Shown: positions 1 through 11,082, numbered from the stretch's first letter. The stretch is 64,000 nt of DNA from Cordylochernes scorpioides (GCA_030710605.1 CP092880.1:19281791-19345790), one strand, 5' to 3'. Notes: generated by a model from the sequence alone, not told the origin. Translations and numbers: made by a program.

Positions 1-74
1 GATACTTGGCATGGTCGGCCCAACTAATAGTGCTTGAGTTTACTGTCAAGTTGGTTTGTGGCTTGAATTTTTTG

Positions 75-1421
75 TTATCTCTTGGGGGGAAAAACTATTG
101 CTTGAGTCTTAGTTGGGTTAATGTCTAGTTTCCACTCATCGCACCATTTGATTATGTCATTTAGGTAATTCTGAAGCTGAGTAACCAATAGGTTGACTGA
201 TTTAGAGTTAAATAAAATTGCTGTGTCATCTGCGAAGAGCTTAAGTTTACATTTAGAGTGCAGTGGGATGTCATTGATGTAAATATTGAAAAGGTAGGGT
301 CCGAGGATAGAGCCTTGAGGTACTCCAGTCTGGATTGGCTTTGGTTCAGTTATAAAATTTCCTTGCTTGACTGAAAATGTCCTGCCCGGTAGATAATTCT
401 GCATAAAATTGATAATGTCACTTGGAAACTGGTGTTTTGTGAGTTTCTTTATAAGGCCATTATGCCAAACTTTATCAAATGCTTTCGCAAAATCTAGAAA
501 GACAGCACCTACCACTTCCTTGTGGGATCTTCTTATCTGGATGTAGTCCAGAACTGCAATGAGTTGGTGAGTTGTTGAATGCCCCCTTCTAAATCCGAAT
601 TGCTGCGGGATGATGAAGTTAGAGTTGTCCAAGTACATCTGAAGTCTACGTAAAATAATTCTTTCGTAAATTTTGCCGATGGTGGGGAGGAGGCTGATAG
701 GTCTTAGATCTTCAGGGGATTTAGCGGATTTTTTTGGAATTGGAATTATGATAGCATGCTTCCAGACTTTGGGGTAGTAACACAAGTGCAGTGCGGCGTT
801 GAATACTCCAGCTAGAAATACAATCCATTTGATGGGAAGATTCTTGGCCATTTGCGGAGTGATATTGTCATGGCCAGGAGCTTTGTGGTTAGCTAAGTAT
901 TTAATCACTTCTTTGACTTCATTTGGTGTCGTCATTGTGAGCATTTTTTCTTGTTGGTGATTATAAGTTATATTTGGTTGGTCTTCTTTTTCCTTGGAGA
1001 ACTGGTTGGAGAAGTGTTCTGCAAGTTCATTTCCGATTTCTTTGTCGGTCAATAAGGTTTTGCCGTTCGTTACTAAGCTTGAGATCCTTTCCGTTTTTTT
1101 TTTCCTGATGGGTTTTGTTTTTCTCCAGAAGTCCTTTGGGCTTGATTCAATCTTGTGTATGAATTGATTCCAGTTCTCGGTGGAGTCGGATTTGAGGGCT
1201 TTGTTAACTTTTCCCTGTAGGTTTAAATAAATGGCTCTATGGGCTGGATCCCAGGTTGCTTGCCATCTCTTACGAGCTTTATTCTTTTCTTTTATCAAGG
1301 CCTTGGTCGAGGGGTTCTGTTTTGATGAAGAGGATGATATAACTGTGTTTTTTGAGTAGCTGTTGTAGATTTTATCATTTAGTATGGTCACTGCTGAGTC
1401 AATATAGGCTTCCGTTTTCAA
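75..1421 (-). pseudogene. Reverse transcriptase part of Jockey-like ORF2
   Basis: This 448-residue open stretch holds a complete LINE reverse transcriptase core. Visible motifs are the 'NHKAPGHDNITPQM' finger region, 'FLDFAKAFDKVWH' (motif A), 'QTGVPQGSILGPYLFN' (motif B) and 'LFADDTAIL' (motif C, near 222-242). It is in the same frame as the endonuclease at 1,524-2,210 and separated from it by a single TAG at 1,524-1,526, so the two once formed one polyprotein. It ends at a TAA at 75-77, but coding-like sequence continues below it towards position 1, so this stop is probably also a lesion. The encoded enzyme would have copied the element RNA at the nicked target site. Confidence 0.88.
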
Positions 1422-1523
1422 GAGTACTCTAGGAGGCGTACTGGAAATTAAGTCTTGTTGGAAGTGTACCCAGTTAGTGAGTCGGCAAGCCCTAGTCGTG
1501 AATTCATCCTTCGGGCAGGTCAG

Positions 1524-2210
1524 CTATAGGATTACTGGGAGGTGATCTGAAGATAAGGCATCCAGGGTCTTAATCCTCGAAGTCCAGGGGATGTTTTTAA
1601 GAATTGCGATGTCTAGAAAGTCTGGATTACCCAAAGGACTGTAGTGCGTGGGTGAAGAAGGTGCGACAATGTCCAGGTTTTCTTTTTCGGAAAAATTAAG
1701 AAGCACGGTTCCACTATTATTGGAGGTTCTTGAGCCCCAAAGAGGGTGCTTGGAGTTCCAGTCTCCTGCAGCGATTACTGATTGATTATTCTCTAACAAG
1801 AGATTCAGATCTTCCTCCTGGAGTGGTAGATCGGGTTTCTTATAGATTGACGAAATCTGCACTACTGCCCTTCCATCTGGTTTCATTAGAATTGTGGTGT
1901 TATCCATGTTAGATGTTTGAATCAGCACTTTTTTATATTTAAGATAGTTTTTTAGAATTATTGCCGTTCCACCGCCCCTTCCAACGATTCTATCGTCTCT
2001 TATTGTCTGATAGTTTCTGAGTTTGAGGTCGACAGATGGTTTTAAGTGTGTTTCACTGAGCAGTGCCATGTCTATTGAGTTTTCTTCTAAAAACTGTAGA
2101 AATTCTTCTTTTTTGAGTTTGATTCCGTTGCAATTCCAGAAAACGATTTTTAAAGGTAATTTGCCTTTCATTGTAAGTAAGTTTTGATATTTTCTAATAA
2201 CTTTTCGCAC
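1524..2210 (-). pseudogene. Endonuclease domain of Jockey-like ORF2
   Basis: This 228-residue stretch is the N-terminal apurinic/apyrimidinic-like endonuclease of the LINE. Key signatures are 'IVFWNCNGI' near residue 23, 'LLSETHL' with the catalytic glutamate, 'AAGDWNSKH' with the metal-binding Asp and Asn, 'NPDFLDIAIL' and the terminal 'SSDHLPV'. The natural start is probably the internal Met just before KGKLPLKIVFWN. It ends at a TAG and then runs in frame into the reverse transcriptase. Family knowledge says this enzyme nicks target DNA; this copy cannot make a full ORF2 because of the stop. Confidence 0.85.
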
Positions 2211-2288
2211 AGTTCCCTGGTGTCAGAACGAGTAGTTTTCTTTTTTTGCAGTTTCAGCGTAACTTGCCTTTTGTTTTTCAACAGTTGC

Positions 2289-3368
2289 TTATTCTGTTAT
2301 AGTGGAGCTTGCTTGTGGTATGGTGTTAGGGGAGTTTTGTCTGGGAGGCTTTAGCTGCTGTTGTTTTGGCTTCGGAAAATCTGGGCATCCGCGGTAATTG
2401 GCTGTGTGCGCCTCTCCACAGTTAGCGCACTTTGGTGCGAGCTGTTTCGACTTTCTTGGACAATCCTTCGAATGGTGTTCTTCAGCACACTTGACGCATT
2501 TGGGCTTCAAAAAGCAGTTTAGCTGGCCATACCCAAAACCCTGGCAGTTAAAGCATTGGGTCACTCGTTTTGTAGTCCTGAATGATTCCACGACTATTTT
2601 TTGATAAAGTATTTCGGTTATTCCATAGATTCGTTTATTTTGTTCATTTTTCGGTAGCTCTACTAGGACTATATTCATCGGTATTTTGGTCGATTGTCTA
2701 TGGAGTCTTTTGACAATGACCTCAGTGAAGCCCATTGAGACCAGTTCAGTTACGACGTCTTCTTCTTTGAAGGCTGTTGTTACCCCCTTCAATACCACTT
2801 TCAGTGGTTTTTCCTCCTGTAGTCTGTAGGAATATCGTCCATTATTTTTCTGTACATACTCTCTGTTTTTTTTTTTTTTTTTTTGAAGTCGCCTATGTTT
2901 TTCGATTTAATTATGTGCTTTTTGCCAGAAATCGTGACTTGGAATGGTTCCGTGCACAAGCCTTTTAGTTCTTGGCAAAGAAGCTTCCAATCTGCTACAT
3001 TTTCTGCAATTAACAGGAGGAATTCTCGTTTTTTTCACGTTAGTGACTGTGGTCCATGGGCCATCGTTGTCGTTATTTTTTTCATCGTCTTGCGGTGGGT
3101 GAGCTGCGTTCATTTGTTGAGAAATTCCAGTGGCGGGACTTTGTTCGTCGATGTCCATTCTAGGCGTCTTCAGATTACGCTCGCTCCTAGTTGGCGATCT
3201 TGAGTCATCCGATTGGGAGCCGCGAGTTCTCTTCTTTGATTGAACCGTTTCCTCAAGTTTATACTCGATTCCACATTTGTCTAGGATCTTCGTTATTAAG
3301 GAGGCTTCGATTATGCATAGTTTCTCGCCAGTTGGTCCGATCGTCGATTTAATTACAATCGGTGGCAT
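2289..3368 (-). pseudogene. Gag-like ORF1 of Jockey-like LINE, broken
   Basis: Two stretches in the same frame (2,907-3,368 and 2,289-2,798) form one ORF1. The N-terminal half is polar and includes a serine/arginine-rich segment. The C-terminal half has a PRE_C2HC-like region followed by three zinc knuckles: CFNCQGFGYGQLNC, CVKCAEEHHSKDC and CANCGEAHTANYRGC. This is the usual architecture of Jockey-group nucleic-acid-binding ORF1 proteins, which package element RNA. A stop at 2,907 and a T-run of about 19 (near 2,866-2,884, poly-Lys in sense) separate the halves. The T-run may be a slippage-prone expansion. Confidence 0.82.
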
Positions 3369-3414
3369 ATTATTTTTTTTACAATCTCTACTTTTACCTG
3401 AACTAACGAGTAAA

Positions 3415-4195
3415 GAGAGAAAATATCTTTATTTACGGGCTGCTAACCAAAAGTTATGATTTTTGAGCCCAAACTCGATGTCAGGTGGCAAGGGACCCTA
3501 GGATCTGGCGGCAGGAGATGTCTCGCAGGGGTGGTGGAAACGCTGGGCAAGCAGGGGAATAGCGCCAGGGTGCAGTGAGGCGGGTGCGTTGAATAGGCCA
3601 GGAATCCAGGAGAAGTGGCAGATGGAATTGGAGGCAGAAGGTCCTTGAAGCCTAGAACTTGAGGGCCCTAGACTTCAGGATGGGGCAGCTTGAGGATCTC
3701 GCCTCGTGCTTGTCAGGAATGCACTGGGAGCAGCAGTTGGCACATTTGAAGGTGCGCTGGTCAGCAATGGATGTGCAGGTGCGGCCTTCATGGCCGTCTT
3801 CACCGCAGTGGAAGCACTTAGGAGCTCTGGTGCATTGGGCAGAGTTGTGGCCGAAGCCACAACAGCGGAAGCAGACGCGGGCGCGGATGGACTCCTCGAA
3901 GTTGAGGATTACTCCATCCACCACGATCCTTCCGCGAACGCCCAGGGCTCTAAAGGTCTTGAGGTCCACCTCGATGAAGGCGGTGCAGGTCCCGTTTCTG
4001 GATGCAGAACGGTGCGCCACGCGCACCACCTTGTCCCCAGGAAGCTTTCGAACAGCAGCGGTTTCCAGGAAGGTCTCCTCAATGGTGGAGTTGGATGTCT
4101 CCTCATCCACTTTGAAGAGGCAGATTCGCGGCATGATCTCCTTCTGCTGGCGAACCTTCATTCCATCCAGCTTGTTGGCCAGGGAGGTTGTAACC
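3415..4195 (-). mobile_element. 5'-truncated copy of the gag-only retroelement
   Basis: This block is closely similar to the 3' half of the full-length element at 47,194-48,737, including the same 3' UTR and AATAAA-type signal just inside the tail. It stops abruptly near 4,195, where the longer copy continues, so it is a 5'-truncated insertion as expected for target-primed reverse transcription. The tail here is only a short GAGAG stretch on the plus strand, against a long (GA)n in the other copy. I could not find a convincing target duplication. Confidence 0.8.
3652..4194 (-). pseudogene. C-terminal part of gag-like ORF with three CCHC knuckles
   Basis: The ORF encodes the last ~180 residues of the gag-like protein whose full version is at 47,447-48,709. 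It keeps an RNA-binding-like domain and three CCHC knuckles (CFRCCGFGHNSAQC, CFHCGEDGHEGRTC and a longer third one with C-X2-C spacing). It differs from the full copy by scattered substitutions, for example Ile for Leu after KE and Cys for Gly in the third knuckle. There is no start of its own: the N-terminal half is missing because of the 5' truncation. It is not expected to be functional. Confidence 0.8.
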
Positions 4196-4391
4196 GAATC
4201 AATACAAATTAATCAATAAAAATATATACAGATTAAAATAGAACAATAAAGAATTAATTATGTAAAACAATGAATTATATAAATTAACAATAAAGAATAG
4301 AATAACATCAATGAATAATATTTAACAACAATTTCTACAATAATTAACAATTAATAACAAATAAGAATCAAACATACATTTTTAACCAAAC

Positions 4392-4497
4392 AATTACCAT
4401 TTTTACTATTTAGCAACTCTCCGGTAAGAGGAAACCTCTCCCTATAGGACACTTTGGCTTTGAAATTAGTTGTCCTTTACAGAGAGGTTCTACCGTA
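4392..4497. mobile_element. Partial pogo/Tc1-like MITE
   Basis: The segment runs from 'ctatttagcaactctccgg' to 'gagaggttctaccgta' and matches, in the opposite orientation, the complete MITE at 16,098-16,275, including the phrase for tcctttacagagagg. One terminal inverted repeat is present and the other is missing, so this is a truncated copy. Confidence 0.6.
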
Positions 4498-4501
4498 TTA
4501 T

Positions 4502-5808
4502 ATCTCTCTCTCTCTCTCTCTCTCTCTTATAAACAAATTAATAATTTTGATATTTATATCATTTATATTTTGCTACTCTGTAAACTTCCCTTATTGCTCA
4601 TATCTTTAAAATATGTTGATTTTGATTGTAACTTAAATAAATTGCCGTGTCATTCTGAAGTTCGTCTTTCCTAATTTTATAAGTGACAATATTATGATCG
4701 GTGTAAAAACGATAAAATGTAAAAATTGCAGTGAAAATAATTATTAAAGTTCAATATAGCGCAATTCCTCTTTCTCTCTTAACTGGGAATATCAATTAAG
4801 GAGAACTCTTGTAGACTCATAAACTTAACAACATGCACTGGCATGCATAATTTATTCTGTAAATTGGAAGTTTCAGAACCTATAACCGAACTCTTATGCA
4901 AATATTTGGTTTGGAAGGAATAAACAGATAAAATTTTATTAATTGTTTTCCTTCAACGTTTTTTTCCCGTGTCCTTTATACCTTAGTGTGCGAAAACAAA
5001 GCTATAAGGTAATTAAGTAATTATAAATTATATTGTGATAACTATATATAATTTGAGTAAAAATTGAAAAGATGGTTAAAATAATTATTCCACACCTACT
5101 AAAAATAAAATATATATTCAGTATATAAGTGTAAAAATTTAAAATATAAATCATTATATACATTAAATAAAACGTTTGAAGACAATCTTCTGTAATTTTT
5201 TAAATTAGAAAATGTTTATATAAACAGTTTGAGCACTCAATTCATTGACTTGTAAAGGCTAAAAATATTTTACACTTAACATCATGACTGCAACCTTTTA
5301 AAATATATATTTATCAATATGATTAATTAGCGTGCCACCGGTTATAAGTATTTTTGTGGCTTATAATTATTTTTAAAAATAAATCAATTTTATACTGTCC
5401 TTTATTATTTTATCACATTGCAGTAAGGGTAGTAGAAAATTGATTTCTTTTTAAAATAATCATACGCCAAAAATAGTTCAAAATATATTTATTAATTATA
5501 AATTGTGTTGACAAAAAATTATAGATTCGTAGAAGGTAAAGAACCTTTATTACCTAAAGATATAAAACAATAAAAGAAGGACAAATTATATGTACATCAG
5601 CAGACGGCCTGTCCTATCCAATAACCGCTAGCCAACTAACAAACCAACAAAGCTGTGATATATAGACAGAGATGTCAATTTGCATAGACAATACTGAAAC
5701 TATACAAATCACAAGAGTATTCTATCGTAGAAATATTCCGGAATTGTAACTTGCAACAAATTGTTTTATTTTTATATTTAAACTTTATATCTTGAAAATA
5801 GAGCTTGC
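4502..5808. other. AT-rich non-coding stretch with a (TC)n microsatellite
   Basis: No gene is visible. It opens with a (TC)12-13 tract (4,502-4,527) and is otherwise very AT-rich. At 5,393-5,441 there is a short internally deleted relative of the MITE family seen at 14,622-14,838, with 'tactgtccttta' at one end and 'gcagtaagggtagta' at the other. A phrase near 4,636-4,680 about 'aaattgccgtgtcattctga' matches the dispersed repeat at 18,754-19,584. Confidence 0.6.
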
Positions 5809-5823
5809 CGGCATTCATATATA
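5809..5823. repeat. Target-site duplication, left copy (15 bp)
   Basis: The 15 bases cggcattcatatata occur here and again, without mismatch, at 13,620-13,634. They exactly flank the minus-strand LINE, whose tail abuts this copy. Confidence 0.9.
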
Positions 5824-6074
5824 CAACAACAACAACAACAAAAAGCCTTTATTGAGGACCTCTCGTCCTATAAAGGATTCGCCAGTTTACAGAGTAAGAG
5901 AAGAGAACTAAGAATACAGAGAGAAACCTATATGTAGTAGGTATAGTATTTTCTACACTGTGACTATATACAACCGCAACAACAAGCCTTTTACTGGAAT
6001 CAAAGTCCCATACAGGATTCGTTATTCTAATCCTGACATAGATTATTTGCTTATAATTATTTACATCAATTAGA

Positions 6075-6830
6075 TTATGTATATAACCTCCCCCTCTCTT
6101 CAGCCGTCTTCCAAAATTTGAACAACGCAAAAGCTCCAGCTCTGCTTCTTACCACCCCATTCAACAGGAGCTCCAAAGAGATTCCCTCAAGGCCTATTTC
6201 ACTGAGGAGCACTTCTCGTTCGTCTTTCAGCCCCATACATGAGAGCAAATGGTGATGTAGCCCCGGCTCCATTCTTGTCCCGCAAATCTCGCACGTCCAT
6301 CCTTCTGTTTTAAATATTCTGGGGCGATCATCAGTAAAGAGCACCGCGAGGATTCTCAGTCCGGCAATACACCGTTTGACCCGGAGCGGGAAATCGCTGG
6401 ACAGATAGTGTTCCGGTAACGCAGTTGAGCAGATGTTTTTATAGTGGGGGTATAGTCTTGAATTTAGTATTCTTGTGTGATCCTTTTGCAGAGATTGGTC
6501 TATTGCAGTCCTGATTATGTAGGGAATTTCTCTTTGTAATGTTCTATAGTCTGTGCAGAAATTCAGCCATTGAAATCCGGTGGTGTTTAAAATATTAACT
6601 ATACTTCCTGTGAAACCTATATATTTTTTCGTTACGTTTGAGATTTCCCATAGCTGGGACAAGCAGAGCAGCGGCAATCTAGTTTCACCCATTCCCAGCA
6701 TTCTCAACCAAAACTTTAGGGTAAGTTTCAAGACTGTAACGCTGAGTGACACTCTTCCCAATTCTATCCTGAGCATGTATCCGGGGGTGTATCTTGGTAG
6801 ATTTAGATATCTTCGCATAAATGAGTCCTG
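6075..6830 (-). pseudogene. C-terminal part of LINE ORF2 (after the gypsy insertion)
   Basis: This ~247-residue stretch is the C-terminal domain of the split LINE ORF2. It contains a zinc-knuckle-like motif, CEICGTRMEPGLHHHLLSC, close to the end, as in many LINE ORF2 proteins, and ends at 6,075. Its upstream neighbour in the protein lies 4.2 kb away at 11,083-11,389. The codons on the two sides of the gypsy element join in frame through the duplicated aattt. No RNase H domain is seen. The domain probably binds the element's own RNA or the target. Confidence 0.82.
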
Positions 6831-6835
6831 AATTT
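6831..6835. repeat. 5-bp target duplication of the gypsy element, left
   Basis: The bases aattt precede the left LTR and recur directly after the right LTR at 11,078-11,082. Five bases is the usual duplication size for many Ty3/gypsy integrases. Confidence 0.88.
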
Positions 6836-7007
6836 TGATGTGTATTCATTATATTTATTATTTAATTATTTATGACCATTGACCTGAATGCAGAATTTGC
6901 ATAGGTAATTGTTATTATTAATATAGAATGTAAATTGTAGCAGCACGATTATTAAATCTTTAGTAGGTCAAATAAATGTGTGATCCTTAAATTTTAAATA
7001 CACCACA
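6836..7007 (+). repeat. 5' LTR of the gypsy element
   Basis: A 172-bp LTR from TGATGTGTATTC to ACACCACA. It is short for this group and very AT-rich, with an AATAAA-like polyadenylation signal (aaataaatg, near 6,970). It differs from the right LTR at two sites only. The likely primer-binding region follows directly, beginning within gctggcgacgagg at 7,008. Confidence 0.92.
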
Positions 7008-7037
7008 GCTGGCGACGAGGATAAAAAAGTAAGTCTA

Positions 7038-7661
7038 ATGATGTCAAATATTGTTCCATTTCCTGCTTTTACGCCAGATCAAGATTTTGAAATTTTCGTG
7101 AAATGTTTACGTTTTGCGTTTGCTGCGAATGATACTTCGTTAGCTAAACAAGTACCAGTTTTACTGGCGGTGATAGGCCCAAAGTTATTTAAATTGGCCG
7201 AAGATTTGGCAGCGCCTGAAAAACTGGAAACCAAATCATTTGATGAAATAGTCGCACTTCTAAATAGACATCTCGTACCTACACCTAGAGTCATACCAGC
7301 TAGATATAAATTTTTTAAGTCAAGCCAAGAAGATGAAACTATATCTCAATTTATGGCAACATTGAGGGGTCTAGCAGAGCCTTGTAAATTCGGAAGCATG
7401 TTAAATGAAATGCTACGAGATAAATTGGTGGTTGGCGTTAGATCCGAAAATCTACTGAAACGCCTATTGCAAGAAGGCGATGACGCAACATTAGACAAAA
7501 TTTACGAGATAGCATTATCATACGAAGCCGCAGAACGAGATTTAATATAAATGAAAAATGTAGATTATGCAGATGCAAATGTTCATGATGTTAAAAAATT
7601 AAATAATGCATGTTCTCATTGTGGTAGACATAATCATCTATCAAATAAATGCTTTTTTTAA
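7038..7661 (+). pseudogene. gypsy gag, with an internal stop
   Basis: The main open part (7,038-7,550, 170 aa) is a Ty3/gypsy capsid-like protein with the typical helical stretch, including 'FKSSQEDETISQFMATLRG' and 'LRDKLVVGVRSENLLKRLL'. A TAA at 7,548-7,550 interrupts it. In the same frame the sequence continues at once with an ATG and reaches a first zinc knuckle, CSHCGRHNHLSNKC, before a stop at a T7 run near 7,653-7,660. The second knuckle (CHECGKIGHIKPAC) is in the next frame, at the start of pol. The protein would form the particle that packages element RNA. Confidence 0.85.
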
Positions 7662-9110
7662 AAACGCAAAATGTCATGAATGTGGAAAAATTGGACACAT
7701 AAAGCCGGCTTGTAAAAATAGAAAAACTAAATATGCCAAAATACAGCATGGATCAAAAGCTACTGGAAAAATAAATGTGGTTGAAGCAAGTGAAAATGGA
7801 AAATATTTTATTACATTAAATGTGGACAACAAAAATATACAGTTTGAATTCGATACAGGTAGTTGTCACACGTTGATGCCAATAAATTTATATAAGAAAT
7901 TGTGGAATAAGAAAATATCTCCAATAAATTTACATCTTAAATCTTATTCAAATACGAAGATTGATGTTATTGGCAAAAGAGAAGTGTTCGTAGCAGAGGC
8001 CAACAAAACTCTTCCTTTGATTATAACTGAAGCAAATAGGTCTGTATTGCTTGGCATTACTTGGATTAAGTGCTTGCCTGCTAAATTTTTAAAATTCTCG
8101 GACATAAATTTAGTCCAAGAAACAACATGTTCCTCTTTGGTAAATAAATTTGCAGAGGTTTTTGGCACTTCAAATGTAGGTGTAATTAATGACCATAAGG
8201 CGCATCTAATTCTTAGAAAAGATGCTAATCCTAGATTTTTCAGGGCGAGAAATGTTCCTTATGTAATGAGAAACGCCATTGAAAAAGAATTGGGAAATCT
8301 TGAAGCCCAAGGAGTAATTACAAAAATAGAAAGAAGCGATTGGGCTACGCCTATAGTTCCTATAGTGAAAAAGAATGGCCATGTCCGTATTTGCGGAGAT
8401 TTCAAAATAACACTAAACCCTGTACTTAAAATTGACCAATATCCACTACCAAAAATAGAGGACATTTTTGCCATTCTCGGAAAAGGAATAAATTTTAGTA
8501 AAATAGATTTGTCCCAGGCATATTTACAATTAGAATTGGACGAAAATTCAAAAGAAATGGCCGTAATAAATACACATAAAGGACTCTATAGATATAATAG
8601 ACTTCTTTTCGGCATTGCTTCTGCACCAGCAATATGGCAACGAATAATTGAACAAATATTGTCCGGCATACCAGGAACTCTTGTCTATCTGGATGATATA
8701 CTAATTACCGGAGAGTCAGAGGCTGACCATCTTAGAAATTTGGAGGCAGTCGTAAATAGATTAAATGAATATGGCCTCAAGGCTAACAGGGAAAAATGCA
8801 ATTTTTTCCAAGAAAGTCTTGAATATTGCGGTCATGTGATCGATAAAATGGGTTTGCATAAAACAAATGATAAGATAAGGGCTGTTTTGGATGCTCCAGA
8901 ACCACTAAATGTAACTCAGTTACGAGCGTTTTTGGGCTTAATTACCTATTATCATAAATTCATCAGAAACGCTGCAGATGTTTTATCGCCCTTATATGCT
9001 CTTCTAAAAAAGGGAACAAAATGGCATTTTTCAACAGAGTGCCGAAAGGCTTTTAGGCAAATCAAAGAAATTATCTCTTCAGATCAAATATTGATTGCCT
9101 ATGACCCTAA
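7606..9110 (+). pseudogene. gypsy protease and reverse transcriptase
   Basis: This frame starts with the second gag knuckle CHECGKIGHIKPAC, then an aspartic protease with the active site 'FDTGSCHT', then a full reverse transcriptase: 'YPLPKIEDIFA', 'FSKIDLSQAYLQ', 'FGIASAPAIWQR' and the catalytic YLDD at 8,686-8,697. The coding sequence leaves this frame near 9,105, where RNase H continues in another frame. The frame change from gag lies in a T7 tract and equals one extra base, so it could be a programmed shift, a mutation or a sequencing error. Homology to Ty3/gypsy is clear from motif order. Confidence 0.88.
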
Positions 9111-10212
9111 TTGCCTATCCGTCTGTCGTGTGACTCAAGCAGCTACGGACTCGGTGCTGTGTTGTCTCAAATTGATGTCGACGGAAATGAACGTCCCATA
9201 TATTTTATCTCAAGAACCTTATCTCAGGCTGAAAAGAAATATTCACAGATTGATAAGGAATGTTTGAGTATAATTTGGGCTTTAAAGAAATTTAACAATT
9301 ACCTTTTTGGAAGAAAATTCGAATTAATAACTGATAACAAACCCTTGCACCATATACTAAACCCCAAGCGGGAAATATCATCGAACATGTCTGCACGACT
9401 ACAGCGATGGGCATTGATCTTGTCTTCATATAACTTCACAATTGAGTGCAGGAAAACTGGAGACCACGGCAATGCCGATGGACTTTCTAGATTGCCACTA
9501 AAACAATATGAAGAAATGGAAGAAGATGCTGTAAATACAGTTCACATGATTAAACAATGTGAAGAATTGCCGCTCACATCGAGTCACATTAGGCGAGAAT
9601 CTTGCAAGGACTCAATCTTGAAAATAGTATACCAGAACACATTGTATGGTTGGAAAGATAAGCCATCAAATACCGAATTGCTCTCGTTTTATTTGCGAAG
9701 AGAAGAATTAACTGTAGAGCAAGGAATCCTACTTTTGGGAACACGAGTAGTTATTCCAAGGAAATTCAGAGCGAAAATTAAAGCTGAGTTGCACCAAGGA
9801 CATCTAGGTGTTGTAAAAATGAAAGCACTAGCGCGAAATTTTATTTGGTGGCCTGGAATAGATCGTGAAATAGAGGAAATTACTAGAGTCTGCAGAGAGT
9901 GTAATATAAATAACCATACGTTAAAGCAAGAAAGTGTTCACAGGTGGGAATCTGCTCCTACACCATGGTATCGAGTTCACTTGGATTTCGCGGGTCTATT
10001 CATGAACAAAATGTTCTTAATTGTCATTGACAGTTATTCGAAGTGGCCGGAAGTTATTATAATGAATTCCACGACCGCGGGAAATACTATCCGAGTTCTG
10101 AGAGACTTATTCTCGCGTTATGGTATTCCTGACCAAGTGGTCACGGATAACGGCCCTCAATTCGTTTCGGAAGAAATGAAATATTTTTTAAAAATCAAAT
10201 GGAGTTCATCAT
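9111..10212 (+). pseudogene. gypsy RNase H and integrase (N-terminal and core)
   Basis: This frame carries RNase H ('SCDSSSYGLGAVLSQ', 'KECLSIIWALKKF', 'TDNKPLHHIL'), then the integrase zinc-binding region with H-X3-H style start 'HQGHLGVVKMKALA' and 'CRECN', then the catalytic core with 'VHLDFAGLF' (first Asp) and 'VVTDNGPQFVS' (second Asp). Coding then shifts frame near 10,195, in an A/T-rich homopolymer stretch. RNase H removes template RNA; integrase inserts the cDNA and would make the 5-bp duplication seen at the flanks. Confidence 0.87.
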
Positions 10213-10890
10213 TTGAGGTCTGCTCCTTATTTTCCAGCTACCAATGGTTTGGCAGAACGTTTTGTACAAACTCTGAAAAGAGGCTTAAAGAATATGAGAA
10301 ATGAAGAATTAAATAAGAGTTTGGCAAATTTTCTGTTCACATATAGAACAGTACCACATTCGAGCACTAGGGAAGCCCCAGCAGTCCTTTTCTTAAAGCG
10401 GATGCTTAAATGTAAGTGGAACCTATTGAAGCCAAAATTGGAAGTCAAACCAGGATTTAAAAAGGGATATTCCCCTGATTTTGAGGAGGACGAGGATATC
10501 TTGGTCAGAGACTTTCTGGGTCCAAATAAATGGAAGGAGGGAAAAATTATAAAGATACTTGGAAAGTGTTTTTACACCGTTAAATTGAATGACGGCAGAT
10601 TATGGAGACGGCACGTATGCCAATTAAGAAAAAGTTACATCGCGCCTAGTCCAGCTTCCGAGATATTTCTGCCAGAGCAACTGATAAATTATCCAAGAAA
10701 TGTGAGCCGTGCAGAGGATGGTTCTGTGGAGATCCCAGTCTCTCCCAGTAAAGAGAACATTCCCTCCTCTTCAGGAATCTCTGCACCAGAGGAGCCCGGT
10801 TCCGCAGCTTCGGCGTCGGACCAGGATAGGACGCCCCAGCGGCGGTATCCTATGAGGGACAGGAGACCTCCCGAGAGATTTGGATTTTGA
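10213..10890 (+). pseudogene. gypsy integrase C-terminal part
   Basis: This frame continues the integrase core with 'APYFPATNGLAERFVQTLK', which includes the catalytic glutamate, followed by the C-terminal DNA-binding region and a Pro/Ser-rich tail ending in 'RYPMRDRRPPERFGF', a basic end common in this group. It stops at 10,890, 15 bp before the right LTR, leaving room only for the polypurine tract. No chromodomain or envelope is seen. Confidence 0.86.
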
Positions 10891-10905
10891 AGGAGGGGAA
10901 GGAGC

Positions 10906-11077
10906 TGATGTGTATTCATAATATTTATTATTTAATTATTTATGACCATTGACCTGAATGCAGAATTTGCATAGGTAATTGTTAGTATTAATATAGAATG
11001 TAAATTGTAGCAGCACGATTATTAAATCTTTAGTAGGTCAAATAAATGTGTGATCCTTAAATTTTAAATACACCACA
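10906..11077 (+). repeat. 3' LTR of the gypsy element
   Basis: The 172-bp right LTR begins TGATGTG right after the polypurine tract and ends CACCACA, followed by the aattt target duplication (11,078-11,082). The two differences from the left LTR are at the 'ttcat(t/a)at' and 'gtta(t/g)tatt' sites. Confidence 0.92.
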
Positions 11078-11082
11078 AATTT

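Larger units (their letters stand above)
1..3414 (-). mobile_element. Jockey-like non-LTR retrotransposon, 3' end outside the window
   Basis: Read on the minus strand, this block carries a gag-like ORF1 with three CCHC knuckles, an apurinic-type endonuclease and a reverse transcriptase, in the order expected for a Jockey-clade LINE. ORF1 begins near 3,368, and about 45 bp further out the sequence changes abruptly into another element, so the 5' end is probably near 3,414. The 3' end lies beyond position 1. The copy is dead: ORF1 and ORF2 each contain an in-frame stop and ORF1 contains a long homopolymer. The clade assignment rests on domain order and motif style. Confidence 0.85.
6836..11077 (+). 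mobile_element. Ty3/gypsy LTR retrotransposon, recently inserted, coding region broken
   Basis: A 4.24-kb element with two 172-bp LTRs that begin TGATGTG and end CACCACA, differing at two positions by eye. It carries gag, protease, reverse transcriptase, RNase H and integrase in Ty3/gypsy order and has no envelope gene. A polypurine tract (aggaggggaaggagc) directly precedes the right LTR. The near-identical LTRs indicate a young insertion, yet the coding region has one in-frame stop (7,548) and three frame changes (near 7,654, 9,105 and 10,195). It sits inside the ORF2 of an older LINE. Confidence 0.93.

Noticed and set aside
3659-4219. Plus-strand frames opposite the gag-like ORF
   Set aside because: They are antisense shadows; the minus strand has zinc knuckles and the matching full-length copy.
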